Source: a bacterium
GTDB lineage: Bacteria; Planctomycetota; UBA1135; GCA-002686595
Assembly: GCA_024226735.1 (NCBI GenBank)
Contig: JAAELL010000602.1
Location: 1-64,000, forward strand
Length of the DNA stretch: 64,000 nt
Direction: 5' to 3'
Shown: positions 10,443 to 16,796 of the stretch, piece after piece
Layout: each line of letters begins with the position of its first letter
Numbering within the stretch: the stretch's first letter is position 1
The notes under the pieces: model-generated
What the model was told of the DNA's origin: nothing
The model's input: the letters and a program-made list of their open reading frames with translations, nothing else
Databases searched by the model: none
Translations under genes and position numbers: made by a program

Positions 10443-11249
10443 ATGTTCAAACGTTGTGATCAGGTCCTGGCCGCCGCCGGCCTCGTCGTCGCCGCGGCCT
10501 GCGCCGCCCCGCTCACGCCTCGCGAGTCGGCCACGAGCACCGCTCCGGCACCCGTGCGCGAGCCCGATCCGCCCTACATCTCGCTGAACATCGCGCGCGA
10601 GCTCCACACCGGGTCACCGTCCGTCGACCCACGCCCGGTAGCAAGCGCGCGCCTCGCGTACGCGCCGGCCGCTTTCCAGCAGGCGCGCTCACGACCGCGT
10701 GGCGGACTGGCGGAGCAGGTCCGAACGACGCGCCTCGCCAGGCTGGTGCTCGACGGTCAAGAGAGCGTGCGCGACATGATGCGCTTCTTCTCCGCATCGA
10801 CAGGCATCGACATCCTCGTCGAGCAAGCGGCGGAGGACGCGGCGATCGGCGCGGCGCTCGAGTTCAACGTCAAGCGCGAGCAGTCGATCACGCTCCAGGA
10901 CGCGCTGAACCTGATCGTCGAGCTGTCCGACGACGAGCTCGCCTGGACGGTCCGGGACGGCGTCGTCGTCGTCACCACGCCCGATCGCGCGCGCCGCGCC
11001 CCGCGCACGACGGTGTACGACGTCAGCGACCTGATCCGCGGGATCTCGAACTACCCCGGCCCCGAGATGAACATCGCCCCGAGCGGCGGGATCACCCCGC
11101 CCGACGAGGACCTCGGCGAGCCGATGGCGGTGATCAACGAGGACATGCTGATCTCGTTGATCATGAACAACATCAACCCCGAGAGCTGGGATCGCCCGGG
11201 CAACTCGGTCACGATTCGCGACGGCAAGCTGATCGTGAGTCATGATTAG
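10443..11249 (+). CDS. lipoprotein with secretin/TonB N-terminal-like (STN) domain
   Basis: The 268-residue product has a lipoprotein signal (LVVAAACA, Cys ~20) and, at ~110-185, an STN-like fold: VLDGQESVRDMMRFFSASTG, NIxxx-type strand, ITLQDALNLIVELSDDELAW and VVVVTTPDR. The C-terminal part (PEMNIAPSGG..., SLIMNNINPESWD, SVTIRDGKLIVSH) resembles the segment between STN and secretin core, but no secretin barrel follows. ATG 10443 has GGAGG at 10431-10435; the frame is open further upstream only as a shadow. The stop codon is inside a long hairpin. Confidence 0.72.
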   Translation: MFKRCDQVLAAAGLVVAAACAAPLTPRESATSTAPAPVREPDPPYISLNIARELHTGSPSVDPRPVASARLAYAPAAFQQARSRPRGGLAEQVRTTRLARLVLDGQESVRDMMRFFSASTGIDILVEQAAEDAAIGAALEFNVKREQSITLQDALNLIVELSDDELAWTVRDGVVVVTTPDRARRAPRTTVYDVSDLIRGISNYPGPEMNIAPSGGITPPDEDLGEPMAVINEDMLISLIMNNINPESWDRPGNSVTIRDGKLIVSHD

Positions 11250-11278
11250 CGGGGCTGCGATGCAGCCCCGCTAATCAT
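11242..11278 (+). terminator. perfect 17-bp hairpin containing the TAG stop
   Basis: Arms 11242-11258 and 11262-11278 are perfectly complementary with a 3-base loop (GAT). The stop codon of the STN lipoprotein (11247-11249) lies in the 5' arm. There is no U-tract, as often in very GC-rich terminators. It could terminate transcription or protect the mRNA 3' end. Confidence 0.65.
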
Positions 11279-11299
11279 CGGCGCCGCGTAGCGGCGCCG
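11279..11299. terminator. perfect 9-bp GC hairpin, second of three in tandem
   Basis: Arms 11279-11287 and 11291-11299 (CGGCGCCGC / GCGGCGCCG) pair perfectly with loop GTA. It begins on the base after the preceding hairpin ends. Confidence 0.5.
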
Positions 11300-11313
11300 G
11301 GCTATTCCTGGGT

Positions 11314-11333
11314 TCAACGGCTGACGCCGTTGA
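11314..11333. terminator. perfect 8-bp hairpin, third of three in tandem
   Basis: Arms 11314-11321 (TCAACGGC) and 11326-11333 (GCCGTTGA) flank loop TGAC; the flanking GG/CC extend the stem across a one-base bulge. The three hairpins separate the lipoprotein gene from the convergent gene at 11393. Confidence 0.5.
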
Positions 11334-11392
11334 CCGGGGGGGCGGTAGCGCAAGGGGGGCTAGACGGAATGGGTGGAGCGGCCTTCAGTCCT

Positions 11393-12106
11393 CTAGGTCT
11401 CGACATCTCCTAGCCTCGCCCGGCGCTCGAGCTCTACGAGCGCGGTCACGAGTCGCACGAAGCCGCGGTCGCCTGACTTGCGCCGCTTGAGGACGTCCTC
11501 GAGGTCCGCGTAGCTCGCGGCGTCGATCGAGTTCCCCGACGCGATCCGCCGCAGTCCGCATAACCGCAACAGGATCTCCCGCATGCGGCGCCGCGCGGGG
11601 CGGTCCTCAGGGATCGGCACGTCGGCGTCCGCGACCGCGTGCCAGCGCTGCGCAAGCTCGCTCCCCTCGAGCGCCAGGGTCGCGAGCGCATTGCGCCAGA
11701 GGTCGACGAGTTCGGCGGCGCGCTCGCGGGCGGCCATCTCGGCCAGCGGATCGATAGTGGCTGGCGGCGGCGGGAGGCGGAGCCTGCGCCGGCGGACGGC
11801 ACGGTAGGCCTGCATCGAGCGCCGGTTGGCTGCGCGATCCAGCTCGCGCTCGAACGCCTCGCGGTCTCGGATTCGCCGCTTCATCAGGCCCTCGGTCAGC
11901 TCCGCGCGGACGGCGAGATCTACCTCGTTTCGGACATCCGGGTCGTTCAGTCCGCGCCGGCGGGCATAGTGATTCGTGCGCGCCCGGCAGAAGCCCACGA
12001 GAAGCTCCGGAGCCGGGCTCGCGGGCCAGGCCCGGAGCAGGTCCTCCACAGCGCGCGCCTGCTCGGAATCCGATTCGTGGATCATTGCGGGACCCGAGCG
12101 GAGCAT
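11393..12106 (-). CDS. unknown protein, possibly a divergent sigma-like regulator
   Basis: The 237-residue, Arg-rich, all-helical protein is not recognised. Its segment ~55-110 (RNEVDLAVRAELTEGLMKRR ... FERELDRAANRRSMQAYRAVRRRR) and the later spaced helices (~145-235) loosely recall sigma-70 region 2 followed by a second helical domain. I see no clear -10 or -35 recognition motif. No membrane segment. A second ATG (MIHESDSEQ) eight codons in is an alternative start. It is transcribed divergently from the gene at 12212, leaving about 105 bases for a shared control region. Confidence 0.5.
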   Translation of the reverse strand: MLRSGPAMIHESDSEQARAVEDLLRAWPASPAPELLVGFCRARTNHYARRRGLNDPDVRNEVDLAVRAELTEGLMKRRIRDREAFERELDRAANRRSMQAYRAVRRRRLRLPPPPATIDPLAEMAARERAAELVDLWRNALATLALEGSELAQRWHAVADADVPIPEDRPARRRMREILLRLCGLRRIASGNSIDAASYADLEDVLKRRKSGDRGFVRLVTALVELERRARLGDVET

Positions 12107-12211
12107 CTTACGCCGGCATTCTGAGAATTCTGATCCCTTTTCTGCCCGCGCGCGTGCACTTGTTCATTGGAGGCAGGGTCGGCACGCTCCACCCTCCACC
12201 CTCCGCCCTCA

Positions 12212-13453
12212 ATGAGCGAGTCAGCCGAGACATTCCGAGCCAAGGTCTGGAACGAGGACGAGCAGACGTACCGCTTCGCCGAAGTGGACTCGAACGTGCG
12301 GCGGCTTGTGTCGTTCCATGAGGAGCTGCGCGACGATCTGGTGGGGACGGGCTACATTGTGCAGACCGGGGAGTCTGAGGCCCGACTACTGTTCGCACCG
12401 TTCGGAGAGCTCGCGCAAATCGCCGAGTCCAGAGTCGTGCTCGTCTGCGCCGTGCACCTCAGCGGCGTCACGTACATGCTCCGGCACGCCATCGAGGCGC
12501 GCACGACGCGGACGGGAAAATGGGGGCGCTGCTGGGTCACGGACCCTGAAACGGAGCACGATACGCCTGAGCGGTGGTTGAGGTTCCTGGGGCAAGAGCT
12601 GAAGCAGGCCCGTCAGGGGGCGGTCTTCCGGAATCTCGTGTGTGCGATCATGAGCTTGCCGCTGATGCCGGAACCGGTCGTCTGGGTCCTAGCGGAGAGG
12701 GGGGCTCGACGTGCGCCTCCTGAGCCGGCCTTGGGCCAGCGTGTGCCATTCGACCAGCTGCTCCGGGAGCCCGAGGCGCCCGCGGAAGAGGCAGTCGTGC
12801 TCGATGTGGGGGACGGCGGCGCGGCGCCCACACGAGTCCCTGAGCCGACCTGGGTTGAGCCGCTCCCGGGTCACAACCACGCACTTTCTTGGGACGCGGA
12901 GCAACGGGTCGCTGGTGTGCGGGTTGGGCCGACGGTGTACGAGCTGCGAACCCCCGTCGAGCTCACGCGCAGCGAGGTCGCCGGGCATGTGTGCATCGGC
13001 TGCGCGGCGCTGCCGGTGCTCGAGGTGGCGGGCGAGGATTGGCCCCACGCGCTGCACGCCTGGGCGGGCGCGTTCCACGCAGCGTTCCAGGTGGCGCGCC
13101 GCAAGCACTTCGCGGGCGTGGGGGGAAGCTGGGAGCACTTCGCAGCAGCAGTCGACTTGGAAGCGTACGACGCGCAGCGTACTCAGGTGGAGCGCGAGGT
13201 CGGTGTGGTGGTCGACAGTGGGGCCTCGCACCGCGTGATCGAGTGGCTCGGTCAGAGCGAGCCGGAGCGCGTCGAATTCGGCGATGCGGATCCGGCTTTC
13301 AGCGGGCTCAACGTGGGCGAGTGGTTCGAGGCGAGCGTCGAAAGGCTCGTTGCGAGCTGGGCCCTTATCGGACTGTATTCGCCCCGACTACTGCCCGCCG
13401 AAGACGCCGAAGACGACGAGGCGTTCGAGGAATTCCTCGCGGGAGGGACCTGA
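12212..13453 (+). CDS. unknown 413-residue protein paired with an MBL-fold enzyme
   Basis: No family is recognised. The N-terminal half (~1-170) is mixed alpha/beta, followed by an acidic/proline linker (~180-220) and a C-terminal half rich in Trp and acidic residues, ending AEDAEDDEAFEEFL. No signal peptide or transmembrane helix, so cytoplasmic. ATG 12212 (MSESAETF) is preferred; TTG at 12167 would add 15 residues. Neither has a clear ribosome site. The TGA is one base before the TTG of the MBL gene, so the two are co-translated. Function cannot be named. Confidence 0.6.
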   Translation: MSESAETFRAKVWNEDEQTYRFAEVDSNVRRLVSFHEELRDDLVGTGYIVQTGESEARLLFAPFGELAQIAESRVVLVCAVHLSGVTYMLRHAIEARTTRTGKWGRCWVTDPETEHDTPERWLRFLGQELKQARQGAVFRNLVCAIMSLPLMPEPVVWVLAERGARRAPPEPALGQRVPFDQLLREPEAPAEEAVVLDVGDGGAAPTRVPEPTWVEPLPGHNHALSWDAEQRVAGVRVGPTVYELRTPVELTRSEVAGHVCIGCAALPVLEVAGEDWPHALHAWAGAFHAAFQVARRKHFAGVGGSWEHFAAAVDLEAYDAQRTQVEREVGVVVDSGASHRVIEWLGQSEPERVEFGDADPAFSGLNVGEWFEASVERLVASWALIGLYSPRLLPAEDAEDDEAFEEFLAGGT

Positions 13454-13454
13454 G

Positions 13455-14561
13455 TTGGACGCCGACCCGTCCCTCTTCGTTCTCGACATCGGTCAAGGCG
13501 CCTGCAGCGTCATCCGGGTCGACGACCATCACGCGATCGTGATCGACTGCGGGAGCTCGGCCCAGGAGGCGCGAGACTTGCTCCGTGACCTCGGGGTGGG
13601 GAAGATCGCACTCCTCGTCGTGTCGCACAACGACCGGGACCACGCGGACGGGGCGCCGGGGATCCTGGGCGCGTTCGCCGGCCAGGTGGAAGCGCTGGCC
13701 TTCCTGCAAGACCGGCCGATAGAGGATATCCGGTGGTTGAACAAGGCGAAGCAGGCGTTCCGCGGGCACCCGTGGCCGCGGCGCGTGCGACTCGAGGTCG
13801 ACGAGCAGGCGAACGCCCCGAAGGTGCTCTGGCCCCAGCCGGTCAAGGGCGAGCCCCCGCCCGAGCGCCCGCCCGATCCACGTCTCGAGCTCCTCTATCC
13901 CGAGCTCGGTGACAACATGGATGAACAGAGAGTCGGCGACACGAACGGAACCTCCGCCATCGTTGCGTTCGTCCACGGCAACCGGCGCGTCGTGTTCGGC
14001 GCCGACGCGCCGGTTCGGGCTTGGGACGCCGTCCATGCGCGCTTCGGCCAACAACCCTGCGACGTCCTCGTCACGCCGCACCACGGCGGCCTCTTGCTCG
14101 ACACCGACGACGTGGTGCACGAGCGCTCCGAGCTGGAGCGGGTCTTCCGTGACATCGTGCCCCACGAGCACGCCGTGATCTCGGTAGGCTCGAACAACAC
14201 CTACAGCCATCCGCGCGCGTCCTACGTCGCCGCGCTCAAGGCCTCCGGCTGCCGTGTCTTCTGCACGCAGATCACGCGAACCAAGAACAAGGTTGGGAAC
14301 GTTGACGAGCCCGCGTGCGCCGATCTCGGCTCGTTGACGGCTCCCGGCATCCTGCCGCGCGCCGACTACGGGATCTACCCGGGCAAGGCGGTGCGCCGCG
14401 CCCGCTGGATGTCGCCGGGCTTGGCGTGCATGGGAACGGTTGTCGTCCGGCTGCGCGCCACCGGGGCGAAGGTCGAGCGCGAACACATTCACGCGGCGGC
14501 GGTCGCGGCGCTCGCACCGAACCCGAACGGGTTGCTCCCTTTGTGCCGGCGTGAAGTGTGA
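13455..14561 (+). CDS. metallo-beta-lactamase-fold hydrolase (ComEC-like catalytic domain)
   Basis: The 368-residue product begins LFVLDIGQGACSVIRVDDH, the standard opening of the ComEC/Rec2-type MBL domain, and has the metal motif VVSHNDRDHADG (HxxxDH, ~54-65), later RRVVFGADAP and VTPHHGG (~215), then ISVGSNNTYSHPR, all typical of this subgroup. No membrane segments, so it is a free-standing soluble enzyme, not competence channel ComEC. TTG 13455 is chosen because GGGAGGGA lies 8 bases upstream and the preceding gene ends one base earlier. Stand-alone ComEC-like MBLs often sit in conflict or defence cassettes, which is inference here. Confidence 0.82.
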   Translation: MDADPSLFVLDIGQGACSVIRVDDHHAIVIDCGSSAQEARDLLRDLGVGKIALLVVSHNDRDHADGAPGILGAFAGQVEALAFLQDRPIEDIRWLNKAKQAFRGHPWPRRVRLEVDEQANAPKVLWPQPVKGEPPPERPPDPRLELLYPELGDNMDEQRVGDTNGTSAIVAFVHGNRRVVFGADAPVRAWDAVHARFGQQPCDVLVTPHHGGLLLDTDDVVHERSELERVFRDIVPHEHAVISVGSNNTYSHPRASYVAALKASGCRVFCTQITRTKNKVGNVDEPACADLGSLTAPGILPRADYGIYPGKAVRRARWMSPGLACMGTVVVRLRATGAKVEREHIHAAAVAALAPNPNGLLPLCRREV

Positions 14562-14676
14562 TCGAGACAACTATCGGATAGGGTCGAGACTGGCGCGATG
14601 GCTCGTAGGACGGCTCTTGGCGGTGTTCGGGGGGCCCCTAGAATCTAGCTGAGGTCCGTATCCTTTCAGGCAGGAG

Positions 14677-15657
14677 TCAGTTGCACCCGAGAGGCTGACG
14701 AGGTTGGGATCGGGTTTCGCGACGTAGCACCGTTCCCTTGCCGCCGACGCAGAGTCCTATCTCCGGCACGATTCCCACGAGCTCCGTTCCGCCTGTTTCG
14801 TGCACGACACGCCAGGTGAGGCCTCCGTTGGTCGTGTGGTGCAGATTGCCTTGCATCGTTGTTGCCCAGCCTTCGTTCTCGTTTGCGAACGCGACGTCGT
14901 TGAACTTGCCGCCGCTCGGTCCTGGCAGCGTCGACCATGTTCGGCCTCCGTCGCGGGTGACGAGTAGCGCGCCGCGCGCTGCCAGGACGAAGCCCGTGCG
15001 CGGAGTTGGGAAATGCACGGCGCGCAGCCAGTCGCTCGTGTCGGTCGCGACGCGCGTCCAGGTTGCGCCGGCGTCGAAGGTCGTCAGGAGGGTACCGCTC
15101 GTGCCGACGACGAAGCCGGTGTGCTCGTCGGTGAAGCAGACGTCGCGGTAGGACGCCGCGCGACCGGCCTTGGGCACGTTCGGCGTCAGTGACTCGAAGC
15201 TCCTTCCTCCGTCGCGCGTGCGCAAGAGGACTCCGTCGAGCGCGCTTCCACCCACGACGTAGCCGACGGTCCGGTTCGTGAACCAGGTGCCGGCGAGCCA
15301 GGTCTCGGTCCCCGACTCGCGGCGCTGCCAGCTCGCTCCGCCGTCGTCGGTCGCCAGGAACGTGCCCGCGAACCCGACGGCGTACCCGGTCCGTCGCGTC
15401 GGAAAGTGCACCGCATAGAGGCGTGCGTCGGTTTCGGTCGCGACCGGGCGCCACGTCGCGCCGCCGTCGGTGGTGCGCGCGAGAACATGCGGGTTCGAGT
15501 GCTCGCGGTCGCCGCCGACCGCGACACCATCGCGGGCGTCGGTGAACTCCGCGTCGAGCAGCAGGAACTCGAGCCCGGACGCGGTCGCTGACCAGCTCTG
15601 GGCGGGGGCGGTACAGGCTTGAACGGCGACGATGGCGAGAAGAGCGATGCAGCGCAT
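14677..15657 (-). CDS. secreted Ycf48-like Asp-box beta-propeller
   Basis: The 326-residue protein starts with a signal peptide or lipoprotein signal (IVAVQAC, Cys15). At least six Asp-box motifs follow: TTDGGATWR, TDDGGASWQ, TRDGGRSFE, TFDAGATWT, TRDGGRTWS and TTNGGLTWR, spaced about 45 residues with intervening VHFPT..TGY/F segments. This is a complete propeller of the Ycf48/BNR type. Function outside cells is unknown; in photosynthetic organisms Ycf48 is an assembly factor, which need not apply here. Divergent from the selenoprotein candidate with 57 bases between. Confidence 0.85.
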   Translation of the reverse strand: MRCIALLAIVAVQACTAPAQSWSATASGLEFLLLDAEFTDARDGVAVGGDREHSNPHVLARTTDGGATWRPVATETDARLYAVHFPTRRTGYAVGFAGTFLATDDGGASWQRRESGTETWLAGTWFTNRTVGYVVGGSALDGVLLRTRDGGRSFESLTPNVPKAGRAASYRDVCFTDEHTGFVVGTSGTLLTTFDAGATWTRVATDTSDWLRAVHFPTPRTGFVLAARGALLVTRDGGRTWSTLPGPSGGKFNDVAFANENEGWATTMQGNLHHTTNGGLTWRVVHETGGTELVGIVPEIGLCVGGKGTVLRRETRSQPRQPLGCN

Positions 15658-15714
15658 GCCCGATTCGTACGCGATCGGTCACGTTCGCGCCACGCCCGCG
15701 TAGACTCGGTCGCC

Positions 15715-16779
15715 ATGATCGCACACGCCCTTCCAGCCCTCGCTCTCGCTACGTGCACCGCCACGAGCGCGGTCGACGATACGCCAGCCGACAAAACGCC
15801 CGTCGAGCTGGGGCGTGTCGGATGGACGCGCAACCTCGATGAGGCCGCGCAGGCGAGCGCCAAGGACGGCCGGCCCGTGCTGCTCCTCTTCCAGGAGATC
15901 CCTGGCTGAAGCACGTGCAAGGCCTTCGGGGAAGGCCCACTCAGCTTCCCGCCCCTGGTCGAAGCCGCGGAGACGCTCTTCGTCCCGGTCGTGATCCGCA
16001 ACAACGTCGAAGGCTACGAGCGCGAGGTGCTCGAACGCTTCGAGGAGCCGACCTGGAACAACCCGGTCGTGCGCTTCGTCGACGCGAAGCAGAAGGACCT
16101 GATCCCGCGCAAGGACCGCGTGTGGAAGACCGGGCCGCTGCTCGCGCGCATGGAGGCGGCGCTCGAGGCCGCCGAGCGCCCAGTGCCCGACTGGTTCCGC
16201 GCAGTCGCGCTGGAAGTCGGCACGGGCGACGTCGACGTCGCCGCCTTCGCGATGACGTGATTCTGGGAAGGCGAGGCTCACCTGGGTTCGATCCCGGGCG
16301 TGGTCTCCACGCGGGCAGCGTGGCACGAAGGCAAGGAAGTCGTCGAGGTTCGCTACGACGCCGAGCGACTGGCGTTCGAGGACCTGCTCGATCATGCCGT
16401 GCGCGGCGGCGCGGCGGCGCACGTCTACACGACGACGGACCGGCAGCTCCTCGCGGCGACGACCAAGCTCGGAGCGCGGGCTTCGAAGCTGAAGGGCGAC
16501 CCGCGGCCGTCGAAGGATTCCGACCAGCTCTACTACCTGCGTCGCTCGGCGCTGAACTACGTCCCGCTGACCCCCGTGCAGGCGCGGCGCGTCAACGCGG
16601 CGTTCGGCACGCAGGGTGACGCAGGTCGCTGGCTGTCGCCGCGCCAGCGCGCCTGGCGCGAACGCATCCAGAGCGCACTGGCAAACGATCCGAAGAAGCT
16701 CGCGGGGCTACGGCGGCCCGCGCGCGTCCAAGAGCTCGGCGGCTACGAGCTCGAGCTGGCGAAGAGGCTCGCGCGGTGA
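15715..16779 (+). CDS. candidate double-selenocysteine thioredoxin-like/MsrA fusion
   Basis: Reading through in-frame TGA at 15907-15909 and 16258-16260 gives 354 residues. Residues 1-~19 look like an export signal. Residues ~35-165 are thioredoxin-like: RPVLLLFQEIPG-U65-STC68-KAFG, then FVPVVIRNN and WNNPVVRFVD. Residues ~178-260 are MsrA-like: T-U182-FWEGEAHLG, then GVVSTRAAW and KEVVEVRYD, matching the GCFWxxE active site with U at the catalytic Cys and Glu at +5. The rest (YVPLTPVQARRVNAAFG) is a C-terminal extension. The only Cys residues are C14 (signal) and C68. Both TGAs fall exactly at redox positions and each has a SECIS-like hairpin. Likely role: repair of oxidised methionine with a built-in reductant. 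Neighbouring genes use TGA as a normal stop, so this is not global recoding. Confidence 0.85.
15907..15940 (+). promoter_or_regulatory. bacterial SECIS-like element for Sec65
   Basis: TGA 15907-15909 is followed by a 7-bp stem, GGCCTTC (15921-15927) with GAAGGCC (15931-15937), closed by a GGG apical loop. An outer GTG/CAC pairing (15915-15917 with 15938-15940) is separated by a CAA bulge. The apical loop lies about 18-21 bases after the TGA, within the range for bacterial SECIS, which usually carry a conserved G in the loop. Confidence 0.7.
16258..16300 (+). promoter_or_regulatory. bacterial SECIS-like element for Sec182
   Basis: TGA 16258-16260 is followed by CCTGGG (16281-16286) pairing with CCCGGG (16293-16298; one G-U pair) around a six-base loop TTCGAT containing G. 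The loop begins 26 bases after the TGA. The stem happens to resemble a tRNA T-arm, but no other tRNA arms are present. Confidence 0.6.
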
Positions 16780-16796
16780 TCCTGGTCGGAGGTCCG

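Noticed and set aside
11341-11352. ops/JUMPstart-like GGCGGTAGCGCA
   Set aside because: Ten of twelve bases match the ops core, but it is not upstream of the polysaccharide genes, which start thousands of bases away.
13455-14561. Competence channel ComEC
   Set aside because: Only the MBL domain is present; there are no competence/channel transmembrane segments.
16281-16298. Stem CCTGGG-TTCGAT-CCCGGG resembling a tRNA T-arm
   Set aside because: No acceptor, D or anticodon arms surround it, and it lies inside the coding frame of the selenoprotein candidate at SECIS position.
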